Shown: positions 8,277 through 17,129 of the stretch, piece by piece
How the letters are laid out: each line of letters begins with the position of its first letter
How positions within the stretch are numbered: position 1 is the stretch's first letter
Assembly: GCF_024505055.1 (NCBI RefSeq)
Contig: NZ_JANIBL010000030.1
Location: 1-56,309, forward strand
Origin: Methylomonas rosea
GTDB lineage: Bacteria; Pseudomonadota; Gammaproteobacteria; Methylococcales; Methylomonadaceae
Direction of reading: 5' to 3'
DNA length: 56,309 bases
Translations under genes and position numbers: made by a program
The notes under the pieces: generated by a model
Databases searched by the model: none
What the model was told of the DNA's origin: nothing
The model's input: the letters and a program-made list of their open reading frames with translations, nothing else

Positions 8277-8896
8277 TGCCAGCCATTAGCAGCAGTTTTT
8301 ATGCCTACCTATCGCGCTTGCGCTGGATCAAGCGTTGGGGCTTGAAGCGCAACGCCCATGAAGAAAATGTCATGGAGCACAGCTGGGAGGTGGCGGTGAT
8401 CGCACATACCCTAGCGTTGATCAAAAATCGCTATTTTGATGGTCAAGTCGACGCCAATGCCATAGCAACCGCTGCGCTGTATCATGATGTGACGGAAGTA
8501 ATCACCGGCGATTTGCCGACGCCGATCAAATACCATTCGCCGGCGATACTCGGCGCGTATAAGCAAATCGAACAACAGGCCGAAACCGAGCTGTTGAACT
8601 TGTTGCCGGACGCCTTGCGCGAGGATTTTCGATCATTTATTCAACACGAAAGCCTGCCGGAGGCTCATCAGCAAATTATCAAAGCGGCCGATAAAATTTC
8701 CGCTTACCTAAAATGCCAAGCCGAACTCAAGGCCGGCAATACCGAGTTTGAAATGGCCGCCGAGCAACTGGCTAAAAATATTCATGAATTGCAGCAGCCG
8801 GAAGTGGTGTTTTTTATGCAGGCCTTTGCGCCGAGTTGTGGTTTGACGCTGGATGGTTTGATGCAAAAAAACGATTCTGTAACAGGCCGGCACTAA
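8276..8896 (+). CDS. yfbR: YfbR-like 5'-deoxynucleotidase (HD domain)
   Basis: A 206-residue HD-superfamily protein. Starting at ATG 8276 it aligns from the first residues with YfbR (FYAYLSRLRWIKRWGLKRNA; ENVMEHSWEVAVIAH). His of MEHSWEV, the HD pair of ALYHDVTEVITGDLPTP and the later Asp of IKAADKIS provide the metal site. YfbR removes phosphate from dNMPs. The ATG overlaps the protease stop codon (TGATG). An in-frame start 27 bases upstream lies within the protease gene and is less likely. Confidence 0.87.
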   Translation: MPAISSSFYAYLSRLRWIKRWGLKRNAHEENVMEHSWEVAVIAHTLALIKNRYFDGQVDANAIATAALYHDVTEVITGDLPTPIKYHSPAILGAYKQIEQQAETELLNLLPDALREDFRSFIQHESLPEAHQQIIKAADKISAYLKCQAELKAGNTEFEMAAEQLAKNIHELQQPEVVFFMQAFAPSCGLTLDGLMQKNDSVTGRH

Positions 8897-8912
8897 GCTA
8901 AAAGATCGAGCG

Positions 8913-9581
8913 CTATAGTCCGCGCACCAATAGTTTTAACTGATTTTTAAATTCGCTTTTCAGCCGATATAGCTGCGCCGGCCGATGCGCACCGGCTGAT
9001 TCGGTCTGCCCAGCTACTGTTTCCAACACGCCTAGTTCGTCCATTTTTCGTCGGAAACTGACTTTGTTCAAGGTTTCGCCCAAGCAGGCCTCGTAAATCT
9101 TCTGCAATCTTGGCAGGCTAAAGGTTTCCCCCGCCAAATAACAAGGCAAGGAGGAATACTGCGACTTGTTGCGAATCCGCTCCACAGCGGTGGCTATGAT
9201 CTCGTTATGGTCAAACGGTAAGCGCCGCAAGGCATCCACCGGCCAAATCGTCAGACCCGGATTGGTTGCGGACAGGATCAAATCGGCATCGACCAAGGCA
9301 AAATGCACCACCGAAATCGACCAGCCGCGCGGATCTCGCGCGGCGCCGGCAAAAGTTTTCAGTTGCTCTAAATAGGGCGGTAGCAAGCCGGTTTTCTGTT
9401 GCAGGATGCGCACCGCAGCGTCCAGGCAATCTCTATCGTCTTGAGCATGGATATAACCGCCAGGCAAGGCTTCCTGGTTTACATAAGGTTCTTTGTCGCG
9501 CTTGGACAGCGTGACACACAAGCGATCGTCTTTGATGATCAGCAAGACGATATCGACGGTTGAAATAATTGGCTCGGGCAT
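8913..9581 (-). CDS. nrtR: NrtR-type Nudix-like transcriptional regulator of NAD metabolism
   Basis: A 222-residue protein: an N-terminal Nudix-fold domain (about 1-140) and a C-terminal winged-helix part (FSLPRLQKIYEACLGETLNK, VSFRRKMDELGVLETV). The Nudix box region GGYIHAQDDRDCLDAAVRIL then QQKTGL lacks the catalytic REUxEE acid residues (RILQQ in their place), as expected for NrtR proteins that bind ADP-ribose or related ligand rather than hydrolyse it. It is divergent to a five-step NAD salvage gene set, the usual NrtR context. It probably represses that set through the palindrome at 9681-9703. Confidence 0.85.
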   Translation of the reverse strand: MPEPIISTVDIVLLIIKDDRLCVTLSKRDKEPYVNQEALPGGYIHAQDDRDCLDAAVRILQQKTGLLPPYLEQLKTFAGAARDPRGWSISVVHFALVDADLILSATNPGLTIWPVDALRRLPFDHNEIIATAVERIRNKSQYSSLPCYLAGETFSLPRLQKIYEACLGETLNKVSFRRKMDELGVLETVAGQTESAGAHRPAQLYRLKSEFKNQLKLLVRGL

Positions 9582-9680
9582 ATCAATATTCAGTTGGGCG
9601 ATGCTAGAGATCGTACTTAGTAAAGGATTATAAACAATTCTATCAATACCTCTATAAAAAGCGGGTCGTGAAATATTTTT

Positions 9681-9703
9681 GTTAGTTGCAACTTGAAACT
9701 AAC
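9681..9703. promoter_or_regulatory. Perfect inverted repeat, candidate NrtR operator
   Basis: GTTAGTT (9681-9687) and AACTAAC (9697-9703) form a perfect 7-bp inverted repeat with a 9-base spacer, 46 bases upstream of the nicotinamidase start codon and in the divergent region with nrtR. Position, symmetry and context suit a repressor site; binding is inferred. Confidence 0.6.
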
Positions 9704-9749
9704 TGGGTTAATCTAAGCCCACATCAAATATTGTTTCAGGTTAAAGCCC

Positions 9750-10598
9750 ATGCCAAATACTCAGTTACTGATCATCGATGCGCAAAACGATTTTTGCGAT
9801 TACTCCACCGAGGCTTATGTGCCGGCTTTACCCGTGCCCGGTGCTTATCAGGATTGCCTGAGACTGGCGCAGCTAATTAACCAGGTTGGATCAGGCATTG
9901 GCGGGGTGCTTGCCACGCTCGATAGTCACCATATGATTGATCTAGCGCACAACACGTCTTGGCTAACTGAACAAGGCACAGCGCCGCCGCCGTTTTCTTT
10001 GGTCACAACCGCTAATTTTATAGCTAGGCGCTATCGGCTGGCCGCAGCAGAAGTGACATCCGAGCAAAACGACTATGTTCTAAACTACCTGCAACAACTG
10101 GAACAGATGCAACGGCCTTTTATACTGTGGCCGCCGCATTGTCTAATCGGCACACAGGGACACAATCTTAATGCTGAATTGGCACAGGCCTTGAGCGACT
10201 GGGAAACCCGGACCTCCAAGCCCGTTACCTTTGTGCAAAAAGGCGAAAACATTTGGACGGAAAGTTTTTCCGCGTTAAAGGCCGTCATCCCCGATCCTAC
10301 CGATCAGGCCACGCAGTTGAATCTGGCCGTGCTGGAAATGCTCGCTCGGTCGGATCGTTTATTGATCGCTGGCCAAGCCAGCAGTCATTGCGTCAAGGAA
10401 ACGATTAACGACATCTTGCAGTTCGGCGCTGCCGGGCTAAAACACAAACTGGTGATTCTGACTGACTGCATGAGTCCGGTGAGTGGATTCGAAGCGGCAG
10501 TCGAGCAATTTTTTACCGAGCTGCGTGCCCAGGGCATTCGTCTGGCGACCAGCGCCGAAATTGCCTTAGAACTCGTCCCCGCAAACACTCAATATTAA
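9750..10598 (+). CDS. pncA: Nicotinamidase (isochorismatase-superfamily amidohydrolase)
   Basis: A 282-residue protein of the cysteine-hydrolase superfamily. The catalytic triad is visible: Asp10 in LLIIDAQNDF, Lys164 in FVQKGEN and Cys214 in GQASSHCVKET; Asp58 and His60 of LATLDSHH fit the metal site. It converts nicotinamide to nicotinate, the first step of NAD salvage, and is followed by pncB, nadE and nadM. It is clearly longer than the ~210-residue E. coli enzyme, with insertions around residues 64-115, so a related amidohydrolase role cannot be fully excluded; the gene order argues for nicotinamidase. Confidence 0.85.
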   Translation: MPNTQLLIIDAQNDFCDYSTEAYVPALPVPGAYQDCLRLAQLINQVGSGIGGVLATLDSHHMIDLAHNTSWLTEQGTAPPPFSLVTTANFIARRYRLAAAEVTSEQNDYVLNYLQQLEQMQRPFILWPPHCLIGTQGHNLNAELAQALSDWETRTSKPVTFVQKGENIWTESFSALKAVIPDPTDQATQLNLAVLEMLARSDRLLIAGQASSHCVKETINDILQFGAAGLKHKLVILTDCMSPVSGFEAAVEQFFTELRAQGIRLATSAEIALELVPANTQY

Positions 10599-10607
10599 GG
10601 AATGCTC

Positions 10608-11798
10608 ATGACTGCTATCGTCAAAAGCCTGCTGGAAAACGATTTATACAAATTTCCGATGTGGCAAACCATGCTGCATAAACGCCCGGAGGCCAGCGCC
10701 GAATACGATTTTATCTGCCGGAGTACGCCGGAATATCCGCTGGCTGAATTGCTGGGCGATGTCAAACAAGAACTGGATCACCTCTGTTCCTTGCAATTCG
10801 CGGATGACGAACTGGCGTATTTGGCCAGGCTGCGTTACTTGAAGCCGGATTTCATCGAGTTCCTGTCCTTATTTCGGTTTAGAAGCAAATACATCAAGGT
10901 ATTTGCCGAAGGCGACACCCTAAGAATTCAAGCCCAGGGTCCGCAAGTGCATGTGATGAATTTCGAGATATTTTGTTTGTACATCGTCTCTGAATTGTAT
11001 TTTCGTCGCTTCGACCAGGCGGCGTTGCTGGCGGAAGGCCGGCGCCGTTTGCAGGAGAAATTGGCTACCCTGAAAGTCTTTGCCAAGCAACCCTCAAAAA
11101 CCCATGCCTTTGAGATTTTCGATTTTGGTTTGCGCCGGCGCGCTTGGGGTAGTTGGCAAGAAGAAGTCGTGCGCACGTTTCAAGCCGAAGTGCCCAGCTT
11201 GTTCAAAGGCACGTCCAACGTCTATCTGGCCAAACAATTCGGTTTAACACCTATCGGCACCATGGCGCACGAGTATCTGCAATCTTATCAAGCCCATGTG
11301 GTGCGGCTACGCGAGTTTCAGCGCATGGCCTTGGAAGATTGGGCGCAGGAGTTTCGCGGCGACCTGGGGGTGGCGTTGACCGACACCATTGGCATGGATG
11401 CTTTTCTGCGCGATTTTGATTTGTATTTTGCCAAGCTGTTTGACGGCCTGCGACACGATTCCGGCGACCCGGTGGTTTGGGGCGAAAAAGCCATCGCCCA
11501 TTATCAAAAACTACGCATCAATCCGCACAGCAAACGCCTGGTGTTTTCCGATGGCCTGGATATACCCAAGGCGATTGGGCTCTATGATCATTTTGCTGAT
11601 CGCATTCAGTTGGGCTTTGGCATAGGCACCCACTTAACCAACGACTTGGGCGGCCCCAAACCATTGAATATTGTGATGAAGCTGGTGCGCTGTAACGGCG
11701 ACCCGGTCGCGAAATTGTCCGACGCTCCTGGCAAAACCTTATGTAATGACCAAACCTTTATCGCCTATTTGCGGCAGATTTTTAATCACTACGCCTAA
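10608..11798 (+). CDS. pncB: Nicotinate phosphoribosyltransferase
   Basis: A 396-residue protein matching the bacterial NAPRTase family: SLLENDLYKFPMWQTML at the start, FLSLFRFR, the phosphorylatable-His region GTMAHEYLQSYQAH, DTIGMDAFLRDF, and FDGLRHDSGDPVVWGEKAI near the phosphate-binding site. It forms nicotinate mononucleotide from nicotinate and PRPP with ATP. ATG 10608 is chosen because AAGGA is eight bases upstream; an ATG six bases earlier is the alternative. It begins nine bases after pncA and is one transcript with it. Confidence 0.92.
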   Translation: MTAIVKSLLENDLYKFPMWQTMLHKRPEASAEYDFICRSTPEYPLAELLGDVKQELDHLCSLQFADDELAYLARLRYLKPDFIEFLSLFRFRSKYIKVFAEGDTLRIQAQGPQVHVMNFEIFCLYIVSELYFRRFDQAALLAEGRRRLQEKLATLKVFAKQPSKTHAFEIFDFGLRRRAWGSWQEEVVRTFQAEVPSLFKGTSNVYLAKQFGLTPIGTMAHEYLQSYQAHVVRLREFQRMALEDWAQEFRGDLGVALTDTIGMDAFLRDFDLYFAKLFDGLRHDSGDPVVWGEKAIAHYQKLRINPHSKRLVFSDGLDIPKAIGLYDHFADRIQLGFGIGTHLTNDLGGPKPLNIVMKLVRCNGDPVAKLSDAPGKTLCNDQTFIAYLRQIFNHYA

Positions 11799-11817
11799 AT
11801 TCTGCATAGGAAACTTT

Positions 11818-13518
11818 ATGTCTACATGTAATGCCTTGACCGTCGCCATCGCCCAAATCAATCCGATGGTTGGCGATTTTGCCGGCAATCTCGAGATTGC
11901 GAAAGACGCGTTCCAAAAAGCCGGCGAGCAACAGGCGCAACTTTTGGTATTTCCGGAATTGTCCTTATGCGGCTATTACCCTGGCGATCTGTTGAACGAA
12001 TCGGCGTTTATTCGCAAAGCATACGAAGCTCTGGCGGAACTGACCACATTCTCGAGACAATATCCGGAGATCACCGCCATTGTCGGCATGCCTAAGACAT
12101 CCACCGGCCCAGGCAAGCCGTTGTATAACGCGCTGCTTGCGATACATAACGGCGAAATAATTGCCGAATATCACAAGCAGTTGCTGCCTACTTACAATGT
12201 TTTCGACGAGCGCCGTCACTTTGAACCGGGTCAACAGGGCGCTGTGAGCATCGATATCGACCGCTACAAAGTTGGTCTGATGATTTGCGAAGACGGCTGG
12301 AACGACAATGCCGACGATTATCCGGTTAATCCTTACGAAGCACTTGCTGAGGCTCGCCCGGATTTTGTGGTCAGCATTAATGCCAGCCCGTCCAATATCG
12401 GTAAGCGCGCACAGCGGCACAAAGTGATTTGCGGTGCGGCACACCGACACGCGTTGCCGATACTTTACGTTAATCAAGTCGGCGGACAAGACAGCATTGT
12501 GTTCGACGGCGCTTCGTTTGCGGTGAATGCCAACGGCGAGATCGCACTCGAATGGCCGGCTTTCCAAACCGTGATAGACACGTTGGGTTTTGTAGAGGGC
12601 GGATTTCAACCTGCTGCGCAGTTTGTCGAACACCAAATCGATAACGATCAGGAATTTATTCTGCAACATATTGTGTTGGGCTTACGCGACTATGTGCGGC
12701 GTTGCGGCTTCAAGCAAGTCGTGGTGGGTTCGTCGGGGGGCATCGATTCTGCATTGACGATCGCGATTGCCGCCGAGGCCTTGGGGCCGGAGAATGTCAT
12801 CGCCATCACGATGCCGTCGGCATTTTCGAGCAGTGGTTCGGTGAGCGATTCGCAACTGCTCTGCGATGCCTTGGGCGTGCCGCTTTACAGCTACCCGATC
12901 AAGACGCTGGTGAATGATTTTGGCACGCAATTTCAAAGCAGTTTTACCGACGAATTGCGCGGCTTGAGCCTGGAAAATTTGCAGGCCCGCCTGCGCGGCA
13001 CCATCCTGATGGCGTACTCCAACCACTCCGGCGCGATGGTACTGACCACCGGCAACAAAAGTGAAATATCGGTCGGTTATTGCACGCTGTATGGTGACAC
13101 CAACGGCGGCTTGGGCCTGATCGGCGACCTTTACAAAACCGAGGTGTATCGCTTATCGGCCTATATTAATCAGCGCGCCAACCGCGAGATCATTCCCGCA
13201 GCGATTTTGACTAAACCACCCTCGGCCGAATTGGCGCCCGATCAGAAAGACACCGATAGCTTGCCGCCTTATGAGGTGCTGGATGAAATCTTGAAACTGC
13301 TCATCGAAGGCAAGCAACTGGCTGAACATGAATACCAGCAAGCCCATGACTTTGTGGCGGGCTATCGAGCCACCGCAGCCGGCGAAGCGGTGTACCAACG
13401 CATCGTCGGCATGATCGCGCGCAACGAGTACAAACGCCGGCAGGCGCCGCCGATTATTCGGGTGCGGCCCAGAGCGTTCGGCGCCGGCCGGCAAATGCCG
13501 ATTGCGGCCAAGCACTAA
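11818..13518 (+). CDS. nadE: Glutamine-dependent NAD+ synthetase
   Basis: A 566-residue two-domain enzyme. The N-terminal nitrilase-like glutaminase has Glu47 (VFPELSLCGYYPGDLL), Lys120 (YHKQLLPTYNVFDE) and Cys157 (LMICEDGW). The C-terminal synthetase has the ATP PP-loop SSGGIDSA (306-312) and TGNKSEISVGYCTLYGD. It amidates nicotinate adenine dinucleotide using ammonia channelled from glutamine. Start ATG 11818 has AGGAAA upstream; the frame extends further upstream but into pncB. It lies 19 bases after pncB in the salvage operon. Confidence 0.95.
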   Translation: MSTCNALTVAIAQINPMVGDFAGNLEIAKDAFQKAGEQQAQLLVFPELSLCGYYPGDLLNESAFIRKAYEALAELTTFSRQYPEITAIVGMPKTSTGPGKPLYNALLAIHNGEIIAEYHKQLLPTYNVFDERRHFEPGQQGAVSIDIDRYKVGLMICEDGWNDNADDYPVNPYEALAEARPDFVVSINASPSNIGKRAQRHKVICGAAHRHALPILYVNQVGGQDSIVFDGASFAVNANGEIALEWPAFQTVIDTLGFVEGGFQPAAQFVEHQIDNDQEFILQHIVLGLRDYVRRCGFKQVVVGSSGGIDSALTIAIAAEALGPENVIAITMPSAFSSSGSVSDSQLLCDALGVPLYSYPIKTLVNDFGTQFQSSFTDELRGLSLENLQARLRGTILMAYSNHSGAMVLTTGNKSEISVGYCTLYGDTNGGLGLIGDLYKTEVYRLSAYINQRANREIIPAAILTKPPSAELAPDQKDTDSLPPYEVLDEILKLLIEGKQLAEHEYQQAHDFVAGYRATAAGEAVYQRIVGMIARNEYKRRQAPPIIRVRPRAFGAGRQMPIAAKH

Positions 13519-13529
13519 GGGTAAACGCG

Positions 13530-14573
13530 ATGACCAAGTACCAAAAAGCCATTGTGATTGGCCGTTACCAAATCTATCACAAGGGTCACGAGCAACTCAC
13601 CAGCCGGGCACTGGAAATCGCCGATGAGGTGCTGGTGATAGTCGGTTCATCGTTTCAGTCCAGAAACATCCGCAATCCGTTTAAATGGACCGAGCGGGCG
13701 GCCATGATCACAGCCACTCTCGCGGAGGGCGATCAAGCCCGTCTGCGGTTTTTGCCGGTGCGGGATTATTACGACGATATGCTTTGGAATGCCGATGTCA
13801 GGCGGCAGGTTAGCGCTTGTGTTTTCGACGCCGACCGGATCGTGTTGGTAGGCTTTAAAAAAGACGACACCAGTTATTATCTGGATAACTTTCCGGATTG
13901 GTCGATGGTGGAGATAGAGTCAAAGTTTGACATCAATGCTACGGCGTTGCGTAACCAGCTGTTTGCGGCAGAAAATGCGGAGACTGGGTTGGCAAGCATC
14001 GCCAATCGCATTTCGATGCCGGTGAGGGAATTTCTAAATGATTGGTCAAATAGTCCCGAGTACGCCGTACTAAAAGCCGAATACACTAAAATCGATCAAG
14101 CGAATCAAGTCTACGCCGGGATTCCTTGGGATATCATTGCCACCACCGTCGATGCGGTGGTCACTGTCAATAATCATGTGTTGCTGGGCAAGCGCAAGCA
14201 TTTTCCGGGTAAAGGACTGTGGGCCATACCGGGTGGCTTTCTGGAAAAACGCGAATCATTGCTACAAGGTGCGATCCGCGAATTAAAGGAAGAAACCAGT
14301 CTGAATGTGCCGGATGACGCTTTGCGAGATTGTCTGCAACACGTTAAGGTCTTTTCCCACCCGAGAAGATCATGCCGCGGCCGGGTAATCACCCATGCGC
14401 ATCACTTTGCGTTGGGAACACCTTGGCTTGATAAAACTTGGCCTGAGATAAAAGCTGCTGACGATCTTGAAAGCGTGGCTTGGGTACCGATCACGCAGCT
14501 GCCTGCGTTGGAAGAAGAGCTGTTTGAAGACCATTTCGCTATATTGTGCAACCTCCTGTCAATTCAAGTCTGA
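13530..14573 (+). CDS. nadM: Bifunctional NMN adenylyltransferase / Nudix hydrolase (NadM-Nudix)
   Basis: A 347-residue fusion. The N-terminal nucleotidyltransferase starts AIVIGRYQIYHKGHEQLT with the HxGH motif (His17-His20) and later NPFKWTERAAMI. The C-terminal domain (from about residue 205) carries a full Nudix box beginning GGFLEKRESLLQGAIRELKE and ending ETSL, with the catalytic REL-x-EE intact, unlike the neighbouring NrtR. The first domain makes NAD from NMN or NaAD from NaMN; the second probably hydrolyses ADP-ribose. Last gene of the salvage operon, 11 bases after nadE. Confidence 0.9.
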   Translation: MTKYQKAIVIGRYQIYHKGHEQLTSRALEIADEVLVIVGSSFQSRNIRNPFKWTERAAMITATLAEGDQARLRFLPVRDYYDDMLWNADVRRQVSACVFDADRIVLVGFKKDDTSYYLDNFPDWSMVEIESKFDINATALRNQLFAAENAETGLASIANRISMPVREFLNDWSNSPEYAVLKAEYTKIDQANQVYAGIPWDIIATTVDAVVTVNNHVLLGKRKHFPGKGLWAIPGGFLEKRESLLQGAIRELKEETSLNVPDDALRDCLQHVKVFSHPRRSCRGRVITHAHHFALGTPWLDKTWPEIKAADDLESVAWVPITQLPALEEELFEDHFAILCNLLSIQV

Positions 14574-14661
14574 TCAGGAGCGTTACTGGAACAACGCACC
14601 GCATTTAACCTTAGCAGGTCATGGGGAAGAAATTATTAACCCGACCCTTAAATATCATCGC

Positions 14662-14713
14662 TCCCGCGAAGGCGGGAGCCCAACGGCTATACTGGATTCC
14701 CGCCTTCGCGGGA
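14662..14713. repeat. Palindromic intergenic repeat
   Basis: Perfect 16-bp inverted repeat, TCCCGCGAAGGCGGGA (14662-14677) and its complement at 14698-14713, with a 20-base spacer; each arm is itself nearly palindromic. The unit CTGGATTCCCGC...GCGGGAATGACG is typical of dispersed bacterial repeats. It may also terminate the NAD operon transcript. Confidence 0.75.
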
Positions 14714-14844
14714 ATGACGAAGCCTGGGAATTTAAGGACCGGGTTAATAAATAGGTTAAATACTCTGTTCTCACTCTCCTAAACCTACCTTCTGCATCAG
14801 GCGACGGATCGAGCTTAGCGCTGAATAGTTACGGAAACTTATCA

Positions 14845-15069
14845 ATGAAACCCGAAGATTTACAAAAGTTGCTTAGCGTTCCGATGCCTAACGGCAAATA
14901 CAAGGGTCGCGTCATCGCCGATCTGCCCGGGCACTACCTCAACTGGTTTGCGCGAGAGGGGTTTCCGGGTGGCGAACTAGGTAGGCTATTGGCATTGATG
15001 CAGGAGATGGATCACAACGGCTTGAAACCTCTACTCGATCCGCTCAGACAAAAAACGCCTTCTGATTAA
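14845..15069 (+). CDS. DUF3820-family small protein
   Basis: A 74-residue protein with the DUF3820 pattern: MPNGKYKGRVIADLPGHYLN then WFAREGFPGGELGRLLALMQE. The family is widespread in gammaproteobacteria and lacks an established function; in some proteins the same motif is joined to exonuclease-like domains. The whole length is accounted for by the domain. It stands alone between the NAD operon and the convergent small-lipoprotein genes. Confidence 0.85.
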   Translation: MKPEDLQKLLSVPMPNGKYKGRVIADLPGHYLNWFAREGFPGGELGRLLALMQEMDHNGLKPLLDPLRQKTPSD

Positions 15070-15252
15070 TGGGTTCACAGACCTGCAGCACGTGTAGAAG
15101 CAAATTTTTTAGGCAAAAAAATTCCGACACGAGGCCGGATTGAGGGAGGAAGTTATTGCGCTGAACATCTCTGCAATAGTCACTATAGTATCAGCGTTTG
15201 CTAATGCCGAGAATGCGACATAATGTCACGTGCCACTTGGCCGAAACTCAGC

Positions 15253-15510
15253 TTAATGATGTCCGTGGTGACCGAAATGCCCGCGACCGTGATGGCCGCC
15301 ATAGCCTCTATGGCCTCCATATCCCCATCCGCCGCGATACATGGGTACCGGTACAACCGGCGCTGAATAGCCGTAACTATAGCCATAGCTACCGTAACCA
15401 TACGGCGTATACGTCGCCGGATAGGAATCGGCATAGGGCGCGTAAGCCACACAGCCGCTCAACATCGTCAGACTCAAAAAGATCAGCGCCAAGCGTATTC
15501 TAATGTTCAC
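15253..15510 (-). CDS. Small Gly/His/Tyr-rich lipoprotein
   Basis: A signal peptide with a lipobox (LIFLSLTMLSGC) predicts a lipid-modified Cys at about residue 19, followed by a Tyr/Gly/Pro segment (YGYGSYGYSYGYS) and a C-terminal Gly/His block (GYGGHHGRGHFGHHGHH) that could bind metal. No ATG is available: a GTG at 15510 with GAGG about nine bases upstream is preferred; a TTG at 15519 would add three residues. It lies immediately downstream of the Tyr-rich gene ending at 15513 and is probably co-transcribed with it. Function unknown. Confidence 0.7.
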   Translation of the reverse strand: MNIRIRLALIFLSLTMLSGCVAYAPYADSYPATYTPYGYGSYGYSYGYSAPVVPVPMYRGGWGYGGHRGYGGHHGRGHFGHHGHH

Positions 15511-15512
15511 GA

Positions 15513-15794
15513 CTACCAACCTCGCCGGATATTCCGGTCACAACGCGGTGCACGGATGGGTTGTTGGTAGACAAATCCTCTTACTGGCGGCAACCTGTAA
15601 TAGTCTGCCGGGGCCTGATAATAGCCCACTGCGGGCGGCGGCGCGTATGTCCGATAATACGGGTTGTTATAGCTATACCCATAACTATCCCGCCGATAGT
15701 TATGATGGCGTCTATTGCCCCAGTCTCCGTCGTCCGCAAATGTTGCGCTCGAAAAGAGCAAAATGATTGCTAATAGTGTGGTCAGCCTGAACAT
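15513..15794 (-). CDS. Exported Tyr-rich protein, paralogue of the 5942-6319 product
   Basis: A 93-residue protein with a cleavable signal peptide (LTTLLAIILLFSSATFA) and an acidic DDGDW start to the mature chain. The middle is Tyr/Asn/Arg-rich (YGYSYNNPYYRTY). Residues 60-76 read QAPADYYRLPPVRGFVY, identical at 16 of 17 positions to the protein at 5942-6319, and the chain ends RRGW. At the DNA level the shared segment differs at many third codon positions, so the protein motif is kept by selection. GGAGGG precedes the ATG. Function unknown; secreted or periplasmic. Confidence 0.8.
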   Translation of the reverse strand: MFRLTTLLAIILLFSSATFADDGDWGNRRHHNYRRDSYGYSYNNPYYRTYAPPPAVGYYQAPADYYRLPPVRGFVYQQPIRAPRCDRNIRRGW

Positions 15795-16004
15795 AAACCC
15801 TCCTTATCCGGGATCTTCAGTTGCGGCTGATTGTTCTCTCTCAGGCTTAAACATCTCTTAACTGACGATTATTCTTAAGCCGAATTTTTGGGTGCCAGCT
15901 ATTAATCGATGGTTCCTCATGATTTGATATTTCCATAAAATACCTGGCTGGATAGCGTGTTGTAAGGTAAAACAGCTAATAATTGCATTTAATAGGGAGA
16001 CCAC

Positions 16005-17081
16005 ATGAGCAACCTGTTTGAGCCCATCAAAGTAGGGGACATCAATTTACCGAACCGAATCGTGCTGGCGCCTTTGACGCGTTGCCGGGCCAGTGCCGGC
16101 CGCGTCCCTAACGAGTTGATGGCCGAATACTACGCGCAGAGAGCGGATGCCGGGCTGATTTTGAGCGAGGCCACCAGCGTGTCCGCGCAAGGCGTGGGCT
16201 ATCCCGACACTCCCGGCATTTGGTCGGATGAGCACGTGGCGGGCTGGGCTAAGGTGACCCAAGCGGTTCACGCCGCCGGCGGACGGATGTTTCTGCAACT
16301 CTGGCACGTTGGCCGGGTGTCTCATCCGGATTACCTAAACGGCGAGTTGCCCGTCGCGCCCAGTGCGATTGCGCCCTTGGGGCATGTCAGCCTGCTGCGG
16401 CCGATGCGGGACTATGTGACACCCAGAGCCTTGGATATCAGCGAAATTCCCGGCATTGTCGAGACTTACCGCCAAGGCGCGGAAAACGCCAAACGTGCCG
16501 GTTTTGACGGCGTGGAGATTCACGGCGCCAATGGCTATCTGTTAGACCAGTTTTTGCAGGACAGCACCAATAAAAGAACCGATGCTTACGGCGGCTCGGT
16601 GGAAAACCGTGCTCGTTTGATGTTGGAAGTGACCGATGCAGCCATTTCGGTATGGGGTGCCGGTCGTGTGGGTGTGCATCTCGCCCCCAGGGGGGATTCG
16701 CATACCATGGGCGATTCCGATCCTCTGCACACTTTTGGTTACCTTGCGGAGCAATTAGGTAAACGCGGCATCGCCTTCATTTTTACCCGCGAATCACTCG
16801 GAGAAAACCGTATCAGTCCTCAGTTGAAAAAACACTTCGGCGGTGTGCTGATAGCCAACGAAGGTTTCAATCGGGAAACCGCGCAGCAAGTCATTGCCGC
16901 CGGCGAAGCGGATGCCGTCTCGTTTGGGAAGGACTACATTGCCAATCCCGATTTAGTTCGCCGCCTGCAACTGAATGTGCCTTTAAATCCTTACCACCCT
17001 GAAACTTTTTATGGTGCTGCAGGCCAAGACCCGAAAATTGGCTATACCGATTACCCCAGTTTGGTAGCGGAAGTGGGATAA
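16005..17081 (+). CDS. nemA: Old-yellow-enzyme family NADPH-dependent alkene reductase
   Basis: A 358-residue FMN-binding TIM-barrel protein: LFEPIKVGDINLPNRIVLAP and LTRCRA at the start, LQLWHVGRVSHPDY, GFDGVEIHGANGYLLDQFLQ with the substrate-binding HGAN, and SVENRARLMLEV. The arrangement is that of N-ethylmaleimide/xenobiotic reductases. It reduces activated C=C bonds and nitro compounds with NADPH; the physiological substrate is unknown. GGGAG stands before the ATG. Single gene. Confidence 0.92.
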   Translation: MSNLFEPIKVGDINLPNRIVLAPLTRCRASAGRVPNELMAEYYAQRADAGLILSEATSVSAQGVGYPDTPGIWSDEHVAGWAKVTQAVHAAGGRMFLQLWHVGRVSHPDYLNGELPVAPSAIAPLGHVSLLRPMRDYVTPRALDISEIPGIVETYRQGAENAKRAGFDGVEIHGANGYLLDQFLQDSTNKRTDAYGGSVENRARLMLEVTDAAISVWGAGRVGVHLAPRGDSHTMGDSDPLHTFGYLAEQLGKRGIAFIFTRESLGENRISPQLKKHFGGVLIANEGFNRETAQQVIAAGEADAVSFGKDYIANPDLVRRLQLNVPLNPYHPETFYGAAGQDPKIGYTDYPSLVAEVG

Positions 17082-17129
17082 ATAGAAAACTCGAATTAGG
17101 TATGGCCCGTCGTTCCCGCGCGGACGATC

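Noticed and set aside
14574..14760. Small rightward frame after nadM
   Set aside because: It is out of frame within nadM and then translates the palindromic repeat at 14662-14713; no support as a gene.
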